NCBI GenBank assembly: GCA_049317725.1
Contig: JBMOHS010000129.1
Location: 1-11,438 of the forward strand
Direction: 5' to 3'
DNA length: 11,438 nucleotides
Origin: CAIOZW01 sp049317725
Lineage (GTDB): Bacteria > Acidobacteriota > Blastocatellia > RBC074
Position numbers and translations under genes: made by a program. The notes under the pieces were generated by a model. The model was not told the DNA's origin. It saw only the letters and a list, made by a program, of their open reading frames with translations, and made no database searches. Of this stretch, positions 1 to 7,710 are shown piece after piece. Positions within the stretch are counted from its first letter, which is position 1. Each line of letters opens with the position of its first letter.

Positions 1-33
1 CCCAAGAGGGGCCCAAGAGGGGCCCAAGAGGGG
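1..33. repeat. Three tandem copies of an 11-base unit
   Basis: The unit CCCAAGAGGGG occurs three times with no mismatch at 1-11, 12-22 and 23-33, and then stops. It begins at the first base of the window, so the array probably continues to the left. It lies 7 bases beyond the monooxygenase stop codon. Each unit has a CCC and a GGG side, so neighbouring units can pair through the GGGGCCC junctions. It could be a simple minisatellite or part of a structured 3' end for the monooxygenase transcript. The sequence does not decide between these. Confidence 0.85.
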
Positions 34-40
34 AAGACGA

Positions 41-1567
41 TCAGTGCGGTCGAAAGGAGAGGACTCCGTCCGCGATGGGGGAGAAGCGAAAACGGATCAG
101 GTCCCGAAGGTAGTTCTGCGGATTGGTCCAGGGACCGCGGTCGCCCTCACGCGGAATGAGGTGATCGGAGCGCCGGAAGTAGCCGGACTGGAGGTTGACG
201 GCGGGTCGGAGCGCCATCTCCGGGGCTGGGCCGGCAGGGCGCGCCTCGACATAGCCGTGCCTGTCCATATGCCGAATCAGGCGGCAGAAGTAGTCGGAGA
301 GGAGGTCGGCCCGCAAGGTCCACGAGGCGTTGGTGTAGCCGAAGACGGTGACCAGATTGGGGACTCCGTGGAGCATCGCCCCTTTGTAAAGCACCCGCTG
401 GCCGGTCTCGATCGGTTCTCCATCGACCGTCATCGTCGCGCCGCCGGCAAACTGGAGCTGCAGCCCCGTCGCCGTGACGACCAGATCGGCTTCGAGGGTG
501 CGTCCAGAGGCGAGACGGACGCCGGTCGGCGTGAAGCACTCGATCTGATCGGTAACAATATCGACCTTGCCCTCGCGCATCGCCGCAAAGAAGTCGCTAT
601 CCGGGACGAGGCAGAGCCGCTCCTGCCAGGGGTTGTACCGTGGCGTGAAGTGGGTGGTGACGTCAAAGTCCTGGCCCAACTCTTGCCGGACCATCTCGAT
701 CAGCCGCGTCGCCATCAACTTCGGATAGCGTCGCGAAAACTGAAAGACGGCCATCTGGAAGAGGATATTCTTCCAGCGGCTCAGAAAATAGGCAGTCCGC
801 GGAGGCAGCCATCGACGCAGGAGATTGGCGATCCGGTCGACAGAGGGAGCCACCGCCATGTAGGTCGGAGACCGCTGGAGCATCGTTACGTGCGCAGCCT
901 GAGTGGCGAGGGCTGGAACGAGCGTCACCGCTGTCGCACCACTGCCGATGACGAGGATCCGCTTGCCCTGGTAGTCGAGCGATTCCGGCCAGTGCTGGGG
1001 ATGGATCAGCTGCCCCTGATATTGGTCAAGCCCCTCGAAGGCGGGGGTGTAGCCGGCGGTGTAACGGTAGTACCCGGCACACATCATCAAGTGGCGCGTA
1101 CGGAGCTGTCGTGATCTCCCCTCGTGTTCGACGGTCAGGATCCAGTTCGCCTCCGGAGAGGACCAGTCGGCCCGGACGAGCGCGTGGCCAAAATGGATGA
1201 GGGGAAGCAGCCCGTGTTCGCGGGCGGTCTCTTCGACATAAGCGCGAATCGAGGGGCCATCAGCGATCGCCTTCGGGTTCCGCCAGGGTTTGAAGCGGTA
1301 GCCGAGGGTGTGCATGTCGCTATCCGAGCGGATGCCGGGGTAGCGGAAGAGGTCCCACGTCCCACCCATCGACGAGCGTGCCTCGAGGATGGCCAGTCGC
1401 TTGGCGGGGAAGTGGCGTCGAAGCTGGACCGCCGCACCAATTCCGGAGAGTCCCGCTCCGATGATCACCACATCGAGCGGACCAAGAGCAGGATCTTCGA
1501 GATCGGCTCTGACGGGCCCATCGGTCACCTCTGGGGAGAGCTGCGTCGCATCGGTCATCGTGGCCAT
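41..1567 (-). CDS. EthA-like flavin-containing Baeyer-Villiger monooxygenase
   Basis: A 508-residue soluble FAD- and NADPH-dependent monooxygenase, which would insert one oxygen atom from O2 into a ketone or oxidise a sulfur or nitrogen centre. Visible motifs are the FAD-binding GAGLSG (37-42), then GGTW with YPG and D82 (68-82), which fits the second Baeyer-Villiger fingerprint. The main fingerprint, Y-x-G-x3-H-x3-W-P, is at 183-194. The NADPH Rossmann motif GSGATA is at 208-213. The block HFTPRYNPWQERLCLVPD and the later GYTNASWTLR closely resemble mycobacterial EthA, which is of similar length (about 490 residues). The ATG at 1567 is preceded at 7 bases by AAAGGAG, so the start is secure; the stop is TGA. 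It lies 133 bases behind the M50 protease on the same strand and may have its own promoter. The natural substrate cannot be told from sequence. Confidence 0.93.
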   Translation of the reverse strand: MATMTDATQLSPEVTDGPVRADLEDPALGPLDVVIIGAGLSGIGAAVQLRRHFPAKRLAILEARSSMGGTWDLFRYPGIRSDSDMHTLGYRFKPWRNPKAIADGPSIRAYVEETAREHGLLPLIHFGHALVRADWSSPEANWILTVEHEGRSRQLRTRHLMMCAGYYRYTAGYTPAFEGLDQYQGQLIHPQHWPESLDYQGKRILVIGSGATAVTLVPALATQAAHVTMLQRSPTYMAVAPSVDRIANLLRRWLPPRTAYFLSRWKNILFQMAVFQFSRRYPKLMATRLIEMVRQELGQDFDVTTHFTPRYNPWQERLCLVPDSDFFAAMREGKVDIVTDQIECFTPTGVRLASGRTLEADLVVTATGLQLQFAGGATMTVDGEPIETGQRVLYKGAMLHGVPNLVTVFGYTNASWTLRADLLSDYFCRLIRHMDRHGYVEARPAGPAPEMALRPAVNLQSGYFRRSDHLIPREGDRGPWTNPQNYLRDLIRFRFSPIADGVLSFRPH

Positions 1568-1628
1568 CTACTCACTCCTTTCGCGGCGAGAGATCGGGAT
1601 CCGTCCTGGTTGCTTCGTCGGTGGGGCG

Positions 1629-1656
1629 AGTATGCCACAGATGGTTGGAAAGTCAC
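1629..1656 (-). promoter_or_regulatory. Weak candidate sigma-70 promoter for the monooxygenase
   Basis: On the minus strand GTGACT (1651-1656) and CATACT (1629-1634) are separated by 16 bases. Each matches four of six consensus positions. It sits in the 133-base gap between the M50 protease and the monooxygenase and would give a leader of about 55 bases. No hairpin terminator was seen in this gap, so read-through from the protease gene is equally possible. Confidence 0.3.
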
Positions 1657-1700
1657 AGATCCACCCGGAATCTCCAGCCCAACGAGCGAGGAGTCGCGGC

Positions 1701-2831
1701 TCACCCTTCGAGTTCGGCCCGGACATAGAGAAACTGGAGGACCCGCTCGCGCGAGAGGATGCCTTCCAGCCGCCCATCCGCGACGACCGGCAGCTGGTTG
1801 ACGTTGGCCTTTGCGAGCAACGCGAGCGCCTCGCTGACTGGCATCTCCGGCGAGACGACCGTCAGCCGCTCGATCGGTAACATGGCCTCTTCGACGAGGG
1901 TCAACGGCCAGCGGGGACGCGGCACCGCTTTGACCTCATGGGCGGTGATCAATCCAACCGGACGTCCCTCCTCGACGATCAGGCTACAGCGGCCCAGCCC
2001 CCGCAACAGGTACTCATCGACGAAGGTCTGCAGATTGGTCCGACCATCGACCAGGGGACAGTCCCGCGCCATGACATCGGCGACTCGCACGCCGCGCAAC
2101 CGCTCGTTGACCTCACTCTGCGCCTGACTGGCCCGCGCCACCATCATCAAAAACCAGCCGATGAAGGCGATCCACAGCCCCCCAAACCCCATCCCTCGAA
2201 AGAAGCTGACAATCCCGAGAACGATGAAGAGCAGCGCGATGCCCTTCCCGACCGTTGCCGCGATCCGCGTCGCCCGCAGCGGATCGCCTGTGCGCCACCA
2301 GAGCAGCGCCCGCAAGACCCGGCCGCCATCCATCGGGAATCCAGGCAGCATGTTGAAGGCGGCCAAGAGCAGATTGATGTAGCCCAACCAGACGAACATC
2401 GCCACCAGCGGAGTCTCCGGCTCGACAAGAATCTGCCAGCCGGACAGGACCGACAGCCCCAGGAAGAGCAGCCCCAAGACAGCGCTCGTGATCGGGCCGA
2501 TGATGCCAACTTGAAACTCTGTCTGCGGATCCTCCGCCTCCTTCTCGATCTTGGCGACCCCGCCGAGGGCAAAGAGCGTGATCGAGTGGACGGGCAAGCC
2601 CCGCTGCCGCGCGACAAAGGCGTGCGACAGCTCATGCACGATCAGCGATGCAAAGAAGAGTACGGCTGTCACCCCCGCCATCCCCCAGGCCAACGCCTGC
2701 CCCCAATCCGGATGGAGCGACTCAAACCGCGCCGCCAATGAAAAGACGATCAACAGAGCGATCAGGAACCAGGTGTAGTGCAGGCCAACTTCGATGCCAA
2801 AGATGCGCCCCAATTTGATGTGTGTCTCCAC
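1701..2831 (-). CDS. M50 (site-2 protease family) membrane metalloprotease with two CBS domains
   Basis: A 376-residue intramembrane zinc protease. The sequence shows hydrophobic segments at about 19-35, 50-66, 106-130, 142-160 and 195-232. The zinc motif H66-E-L-S-H70 lies at the end of the second. The third ligand motif is NMLPGFPMDGG (160-170, D168). Two CBS domains follow at about 246-302 and 314-371, which in this family are thought to bind adenine nucleotides and adjust activity. Substrate is unknown. An upstream in-frame ATG at 2870 would add 13 residues. The GTG at 2831 is preferred because AAAGGAGG lies just before it and because the resulting start, METHIKLGRIFGIE, matches the usual beginning of this family; the ATG has no good ribosome site. 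The gene is divergent from the cation ATPase and has a good promoter at 2994-3021. Confidence 0.92.
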   Translation of the reverse strand: METHIKLGRIFGIEVGLHYTWFLIALLIVFSLAARFESLHPDWGQALAWGMAGVTAVLFFASLIVHELSHAFVARQRGLPVHSITLFALGGVAKIEKEAEDPQTEFQVGIIGPITSAVLGLLFLGLSVLSGWQILVEPETPLVAMFVWLGYINLLLAAFNMLPGFPMDGGRVLRALLWWRTGDPLRATRIAATVGKGIALLFIVLGIVSFFRGMGFGGLWIAFIGWFLMMVARASQAQSEVNERLRGVRVADVMARDCPLVDGRTNLQTFVDEYLLRGLGRCSLIVEEGRPVGLITAHEVKAVPRPRWPLTLVEEAMLPIERLTVVSPEMPVSEALALLAKANVNQLPVVADGRLEGILSRERVLQFLYVRAELEG

Positions 2832-3362
2832 CTCTCCTCCTTTCAATCCCCTTCTTGTGGTCGAGGCCATCCGCCGTTCACGGACTCAGGCCCCGGGTCG
2901 ACAATCTCTCCTGATCCTGCCAGAACTCACGGCGGGAAAAGGCTTTCCCATCAGGCATGCTTCCTTGACCCCTTTTTAGCCTTTTGTGCAATCATCATAC
3001 CCGATTCCATCGATCTGCCAACCACTGGCTCCAATGTGGGGGATCTGGCCAGTGACCGATTGTCTAGCGTCCCCTCAGAGACAGAGAGCTCTGTTCCCTG
3101 GAATGGATGAAGAGTAATCCTCTGGTATGCAGTTTGCTACTTTACTGGTCTGTTCTCCTATGGAAGGTCTATTTGCCCAATCGAAGGTGCCATCGAGGGA
3201 CAAAATATCCCACTGGCGGGCTTTTGTGACAAGCTTGGACCGGTCTGGAAGGAATCGCTTTCTTACGAGGATCGTAGAGGTGAGAATGGGTTCGTTGGCA
3301 ATCGAGTGACCGTCCTTGATCAGGCAACTCCTTTCAAGTGATGGCAGAAGGAGTCGAGCGGA
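2832..3362. other. 531-base divergent intergenic region
   Basis: No convincing gene lies here. It separates the minus-strand M50 protease from the plus-strand ATPase, so it should hold both promoters. The protease promoter is seen at 2994-3021. No equally good promoter for the ATPase was found. A near-palindrome ACAGAG-AG-CTCTGT lies at 3081-3094 and a short one, TACGA-gga-TCGTA, at about 3274-3286. A possible 60-residue open frame at 3127-3309 has no ribosome binding site and no recognisable features. The region is visibly more AT-rich than the flanking genes. Confidence 0.7.
2994..3021 (-). promoter_or_regulatory. Sigma-70 type promoter for the M50 protease
   Basis: Minus-strand TTGGCA (3016-3021) and TATGAT (2994-2999) each match five of six consensus positions and are 16 bases apart. 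Transcription would start near 2987, giving a leader of about 155 bases before the GTG start. The leader can form an 8-base stem (2978-2985 with 2937-2944). A 7-base inverted repeat, CACTGGC/GCCAGTG (3023-3029 and 3048-3054), lies directly upstream of the -35 box and could be an operator. Confidence 0.5.
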
Positions 3363-6089
3363 ATGAAGAAAAGAAGCGAAGTCGAGACGACGGTATCCCT
3401 GGGTCAGTGGCACGTCATGGCTGGGGAGGAGGTGCTCGCTCGCCTTGGCTCCAAGATGGGTGGGTTGGGCGAGCCCGAGGCAGTCGTTCGTCTCGACCAA
3501 TATGGCCGCAACAGCCTTCCCGCCAAGGAGCCCCCCAGCCTTCTCTCGATCTTCCTCAACCAGTTCAAGAGTCCGCTGATCTACATCCTGATCGGCGCGG
3601 CAGGCGTGGCCGTCGGCATGGGCGACTTGACCGACGCCGGGTTCATCATGGTCGTCGTCCTGCTCAACGCTTGGCTGGGGACGTTCCAAGAGTGGAAGGC
3701 GGAGCAGAGCGCTGCCAGTCTCCAGAAGCTGCTCAAGATCATGGCACGCGTCCGGCGAGGTGGGACCGAACGGGTCATCGACGCCGAAGATCTGGTCCCA
3801 GGCGACATCGTCCTGCTCGAATCAGGGAAGCGGGTTCCGGCCGATCTGCGGCTGCTCTTGACCAACAATCTCAGCATCGACGAATCGCTTCTGACAGGGG
3901 AGTCACGGGCCGTCGACAAGTGGCCCGAGCCTCTCCCTGCGCCGCTCTCGACCAGTGAGCGGATCAATCTGGCGTACGCCGGATCGACGATCATGACGGG
4001 GCGAGCCACCGGGGTGGTCGTCGCCACCGGGATCGGCACTGAGCTGGGAAAGATTGCGCAGTCGGTCACGCAGGCCGAGACGACCAAGCCTCCGCTCGTC
4101 CTCCGCATGGAGGTCTTCGCGCGGCAGATCAGCCTCGCCGTGGTCGGTGCCTGTATCCTGCTCGGCTTTGTCGCTCTCTGGCGGGGAATGCCCGTCTCCG
4201 ACGTCTTCTTCTTCGCCGTCGCGTTGGCGGTCTCGGCAATTCCGGAGGGGCTCCCGGTGGCGATCACCGTCGCACTCTCGATTGCCACCAATCGCATGGC
4301 CAAGCGGCATGTCATCGTCCGCAAGCTGACGGCCGTCGAGGGACTCGGGAGCTGCACCTTCATTGCCAGCGACAAGACGGGAACGCTGACGGTCAACCGC
4401 CAGACGGTCCGGGTCATCTCCCTGCCGGGAGGGGAGAGGTTTCGGGTTGACGGGGAGGGCTATGCCGGCGAAGGGGCGGTGATTACCGAGAGTGGAGAAG
4501 CGATCCCGGAAAGCAGTCTGCGCTGCCTTCACCGTCTCGCCGAAGCCTCCGTCCTCTGCAACGAGGCTTCTCTGGTGTTTGACAATGGAGACTGGAAACA
4601 CGATGGCGACGAAGTCGACGTCGCGCTCCTCGCCTTCGGCTACAAGATGGACCATCCACCGGATGGCGTCCGCCAAGCGATCGAGAAGCTCGGAGAGATC
4701 CCCTTCGAATCGGAACGCCGCTACGCCGCCGTCTTCTACCGCAAGAATGGCCGCGTCAAGGTCGCGATCAAAGGCGCGCTCGAAGTGCTGCTGCCGCGCA
4801 CCGCAACGATGCTCACTCCATCAGGCTCAGTCCAGATCAATGCCACGGAGATCGAAGAAGAGGCCAACTCGATGTCCGCCAGTGGCCATCGATTCCTGGC
4901 AATCGCTGAAGGCGAGATCTCTGTCCTTCCGACCGACAACAAATGGGGCGAAGAAACGATTCCTTCCCTGACCCTGCTCGGACTGGTCGGGTTGATCGAT
5001 CCTCCGCGAATGGAGGCCAAGGCGGCGGTTGCGCGCTGCCAAAAGGCCGGCATCGAGGTGGCCATGGTCACCGGCGACCATCCGCTGACGGCACTTTCGA
5101 TTGCCCGGGAGCTTGGCATCGTCCCGCAATCGCAGTCTGGGCGCGAGGTGGTCACCGGCCGTGCGCTCGAGGAGGCTGGTGGTCCACAGTCCGAGTCGTT
5201 CCTTGGACTGGTTCGTGAGGCGCGGGTCTTCGCCCGTGTCGCCCCACTCCAGAAACTGCAGATCGTCGAAGCCCTCCGGCAGATGGGCCACTTCGTCGCC
5301 GTCACTGGCGATGGAGTCAACGATGCCCCGGCACTCAAACGGGCCAACATTGGGGTCGCCATGGGATCTGGATCCGATGTCACCAAAGACACCGCCTCCC
5401 TCATCGTCACCGACGATAATTTCACCTCGATCGAGGCTGGTGTCGAAGAGGGCCGCTTCGCTTATGACAAGATCCGCAAAGTGACCTACCTGCTCATCTC
5501 GACCGGGACAGCCGAGGTCCTCCTCTTTCTCTTGGCGCTCGTTGTCGGCGTCCCACTGCCGCTCCTTCCAGTGCAGATCCTCTGGCTCAATCTGGTGACC
5601 AATGGCATTCAGCATCTCGCCCTCGCCTTCGAGGGGGGCGAGCCCGGAACCATGCAGCGACCGCCGCGTCGCCCCGAAGAGGGAATCTTCAACCGCCTCA
5701 TGATCAGGCAGACAGTCGTCGCTGGTGGGACGATGGGCCTCCTCGCCTTTGTCAACTGGCTGCTCCTGCTCAACCAGGACTGGAGCGAAGCCGAGGCCCG
5801 CAACCGGCTGCTCCTCCTCTTCGTTCTCATGCAGAACTTCCACGTCTTCAACTGCCGATCGGAGTACCTCTCGGCCTTCCGGGTGCCGATCCAGCGCAAC
5901 TACTTCCTGATCTTCGGGGTCTCGGGCGCGCTGGGGATCCATTTCCTTGCCATGCACCTTCCGATCATGCAGCGCATCCTGAGCCTCTCACCGGTCGAGC
6001 AGGTTGAATGGGTCATTCCCTTGGCGATGGCCTCGTTGCTGCTCGTGGCAATGGAGATCTTCAAGCGGATTGAACATCGAGTGAGGTAA
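3363..6089 (+). CDS. P2-type cation-transporting ATPase (SERCA/PacL-like) with altered ion site
   Basis: A 908-residue inner-membrane pump driven by ATP through an aspartyl-phosphate. It starts with a cation-ATPase N-terminal domain (about 16-70) and has the usual ten-helix plan: pairs at 71-107 and 258-305, then six helices from about 708. The actuator loop T178-G-E-S, phosphorylation site D337-KTGT, ATP-site K470-G-A, D546-PPR and hinge TGDGVND (648-654) are all intact. PEGLP in helix 4 (E295) places it with P2 ATPases, and there is no heavy-metal CxxC domain. Helices 5, 6 and 8 keep E718, N743 and T746, but have G715, N747 and Q824 where SERCA has N768, D800 and E908. Calcium transport is therefore not assured; another cation or a different stoichiometry is possible. 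ATG 3363 has AAGGAG 9 bases before it. It stands alone, divergent from the protease. Confidence 0.93.
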   Translation: MKKRSEVETTVSLGQWHVMAGEEVLARLGSKMGGLGEPEAVVRLDQYGRNSLPAKEPPSLLSIFLNQFKSPLIYILIGAAGVAVGMGDLTDAGFIMVVVLLNAWLGTFQEWKAEQSAASLQKLLKIMARVRRGGTERVIDAEDLVPGDIVLLESGKRVPADLRLLLTNNLSIDESLLTGESRAVDKWPEPLPAPLSTSERINLAYAGSTIMTGRATGVVVATGIGTELGKIAQSVTQAETTKPPLVLRMEVFARQISLAVVGACILLGFVALWRGMPVSDVFFFAVALAVSAIPEGLPVAITVALSIATNRMAKRHVIVRKLTAVEGLGSCTFIASDKTGTLTVNRQTVRVISLPGGERFRVDGEGYAGEGAVITESGEAIPESSLRCLHRLAEASVLCNEASLVFDNGDWKHDGDEVDVALLAFGYKMDHPPDGVRQAIEKLGEIPFESERRYAAVFYRKNGRVKVAIKGALEVLLPRTATMLTPSGSVQINATEIEEEANSMSASGHRFLAIAEGEISVLPTDNKWGEETIPSLTLLGLVGLIDPPRMEAKAAVARCQKAGIEVAMVTGDHPLTALSIARELGIVPQSQSGREVVTGRALEEAGGPQSESFLGLVREARVFARVAPLQKLQIVEALRQMGHFVAVTGDGVNDAPALKRANIGVAMGSGSDVTKDTASLIVTDDNFTSIEAGVEEGRFAYDKIRKVTYLLISTGTAEVLLFLLALVVGVPLPLLPVQILWLNLVTNGIQHLALAFEGGEPGTMQRPPRRPEEGIFNRLMIRQTVVAGGTMGLLAFVNWLLLLNQDWSEAEARNRLLLLFVLMQNFHVFNCRSEYLSAFRVPIQRNYFLIFGVSGALGIHFLAMHLPIMQRILSLSPVEQVEWVIPLAMASLLLVAMEIFKRIEHRVR

Positions 6090-6144
6090 TCCATCCAGTT
6101 GATAATCGCGAATCCTTCTCGATCAATGCTGAAGGCAAGGCACC

Positions 6145-6185
6145 GGCGAGTGGAGACCCAGGGGCCAAGACGATCTCCACTCGCC
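6145..6185 (+). terminator. Hairpin behind the ATPase gene
   Basis: GGCGAGTGGAGA (6145-6156) pairs perfectly with TCTCCACTCGCC (6174-6185), a 12-base stem with a 17-base loop, beginning 56 bases after the ATPase stop. It is followed by C and G rather than a run of T, so it is not a textbook intrinsic terminator. It could instead block 3' exonucleases or work with Rho. Confidence 0.55.
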
Positions 6186-6526
6186 CCCCTGCGCAATCAT
6201 TGACCCCGCGAACACTGCCGAGCCACTCAAAAATAGGTCTTGCGGCGGCCTGCCAGGAGTGGTATATATCTTTACGTTAATTGCAGCTCGCCCCGGGCCG
6301 CAATCATTACACGGTCCTTTGATTGACAGGGCCTTCACTAGACCAGCTTCCTGCCCTCTCGTCCCACTGTGGTTGAGGAAGACCACTCGGACGACGCTAC
6401 TCGGATCTCCTCACCGAACATCCGAGAGATTCCCCCCCAGTTTGGGCAGGTTTTACACATACCTACCTCTTTCATCGTCCAGCGAGGCCATCCCCTGGGC
6501 ATCCTTCCTTAAGGAGTACGATCGAT
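6186..6526 (+). other. Upstream region and long leader of the small secreted protein
   Basis: No gene is visible. It contains a candidate promoter (6240-6268), two copies of CGCAATCATT (6192-6201 and 6299-6308) that bracket it, and a leader of about 250 bases. In the leader CTCGGAT (6400-6406) can pair with ATCCGAG (6420-6426). No known riboswitch class was recognised. A perfect TTGACA at 6323-6328 has no -10 partner at the right distance. Confidence 0.5.
6240..6268 (+). promoter_or_regulatory. Candidate promoter for the small secreted protein
   Basis: TTGCGG (6240-6245) and TATATA (6263-6268) are separated by exactly 17 bases; the -10 side is AT-rich (TATATATC) in an otherwise GC-rich stretch. 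The -35 match is only three of six. Transcription would begin near 6275, leaving a long leader. Confidence 0.4.
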
Positions 6527-7564
6527 ATGCGAACCTCACCAAAGTTCGATCTTCTGGTAAACACACATTTTTTTGCGCGCCACATCACCTCGACCCTCTT
6601 CCTGGGGTTGTCGTTCTTGATGGCCACTGGAAACTTCGCCTTCGCGGCTGAACCTGGAACAGCCCCCCCAGCGACCTCGGAAGCGAGTGATCAAAAACCT
6701 GGTTCTCTGGTGATCTACAACTACTACAGCTCGGACAGTGCCAATCAGAACCAACGGAATACGACACTCAACATTACCAACACCAGCGTCAGCAGATCTG
6801 TAATCGTCCACTTCTTCTTTGTCACCCAGAGCTGCTCAGTCGCCGATTTCAAATCGAATCTGACCCAAAACCAGACGCTCTCCTTGTCGCTCTCAGACGT
6901 AGATCCGGACGTGACGGGCTATGTGATGGCCATCGCGGAGAATGCTGAAGGACTGCCCATCGCTCACAACTTTCTGATTGGCGACCTCTACTTCCGCGAC
7001 GCGGAGAAATCTGTTGGATTGGCGGCGATCAGCTTCGCGGCAAATTGGACATCCGGAACCGCTATTCCTTCTGGGACCGGGGCATCGCCCTCGGTGACGA
7101 TCCAGTTCAATGGTCAGGCAGGGGGATATAACCGACTTCCAGCCGCAGTGGCCATGGCCAACTTCCCGAGCCGGGCTGCCGGGGATCGGACCATGCTGAT
7201 CCTCAACTCGATTGGCGGAGATTACGCGACGGAAGCCGGACTGGGAACCAGATCTGTCTTCGGACTCCTCTACGATGACATGGAACAATCACAGAGTTTC
7301 AGTCTCAGCTTCAATTGCCAGTACGCACGCGTCCTGGACGACAGCAACCCCCGGGTTGTCCCACGGCTCTCCACGACGATCCCTGCTGGTCGCACTGGGT
7401 GGATGAAACTCTACTCTCCAGATAGCACGCGGGGATTGCTCGGGGCGATGGTCATCTGGAACCTGACCAACGGAATCAGCAACATGGGCGCGCACAACCT
7501 CCATCACCTGACCTTGACGGATGGCGCAGGGACGTCGGCCAGTCTCCCAGTCTACCCGAACTAA
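6527..7564 (+). CDS. Secreted protein consisting of one copy of the shared C-terminal domain
   Basis: A 345-residue protein of unknown function. A signal peptide is clear: a basic start, a hydrophobic run (about 22-37) and a type I cleavage site AFA-A near residue 40. A low-complexity linker (41-56) follows, and residues 57-345 are a single β-rich domain. That domain is homologous to the last 280 residues of the large FG-GAP protein on the opposite strand: both have a x-IYNxY-S start, SDxDPxxTGY (123-132 here), LLIxNxIGGD-like (223-232), G-LL-DD (246-251), PRxVPRxSTxIP (275-286) and GRTGWMK (288-294). The only two cysteines, C103 and C264, could form a disulfide. There is no C-terminal membrane anchor or LPxTG. 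ATG 6527 has AAGGAG 10 bases before it. It converges on the large gene at a strong hairpin. From memory, similar proteins occur in Blastocatellia; no function is known to me. Confidence 0.85.
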   Translation: MRTSPKFDLLVNTHFFARHITSTLFLGLSFLMATGNFAFAAEPGTAPPATSEASDQKPGSLVIYNYYSSDSANQNQRNTTLNITNTSVSRSVIVHFFFVTQSCSVADFKSNLTQNQTLSLSLSDVDPDVTGYVMAIAENAEGLPIAHNFLIGDLYFRDAEKSVGLAAISFAANWTSGTAIPSGTGASPSVTIQFNGQAGGYNRLPAAVAMANFPSRAAGDRTMLILNSIGGDYATEAGLGTRSVFGLLYDDMEQSQSFSLSFNCQYARVLDDSNPRVVPRLSTTIPAGRTGWMKLYSPDSTRGLLGAMVIWNLTNGISNMGAHNLHHLTLTDGAGTSASLPVYPN

Positions 7565-7595
7565 GGGGAACTAAGCTATACAAAACGACCTGCAG

Positions 7596-7644
7596 ACAGA
7601 TCAGGGCGGAGGAAAGGGAGACCCTTTCCTCCGCCCTGATCTGT
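7596..7644. terminator. Perfect 23-base-pair hairpin between convergent genes, probable bidirectional terminator
   Basis: The arms at 7596-7618 and 7622-7644 are perfect reverse complements with a 3-base loop (AGA). The left arm holds a purine-rich stretch, GGGCGGAGGAAAGGG with one C. It starts 31 bases after the small protein's stop and ends 66 bases from the large protein's stop, so it can act on both transcripts. There is no clear T-run on either side, so pausing plus mRNA 3'-end protection is as likely as classical intrinsic termination. Confidence 0.8.
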
Positions 7645-7710
7645 TACGGTCACCCCATCTCCTCCATTGGGAAACAGTTCACGTGCTCTTGCTGCCCGTT
7701 CGATTCCAGG

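Noticed and set aside
44..1114. A 356-codon open frame on the plus strand
   Set aside because: It lies fully antisense to the monooxygenase, is rich in Arg, Gly and Asp with no domain pattern, and is a normal shadow in GC-rich DNA.
1938..2741. A 267-codon plus-strand open frame opposite the M50 protease
   Set aside because: It has low-complexity Gln/Pro/Arg/Asp composition that mirrors the hydrophobic codons of the protease; no ribosome site.
3127..3309. A 60-codon plus-strand open frame upstream of the ATPase
   Set aside because: No Shine-Dalgarno sequence before its ATG, no hydrophobic or conserved pattern, and its length is expected by chance.
3075..3689. A 204-codon minus-strand open frame crossing the intergenic region into the ATPase
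   Set aside because: Half of it is antisense to the ATPase N-terminus, and the intergenic half shows no recognisable protein features.
6323..6328. Perfect TTGACA as a -35 box
   Set aside because: No acceptable -10 sequence follows at 16-18 bases.
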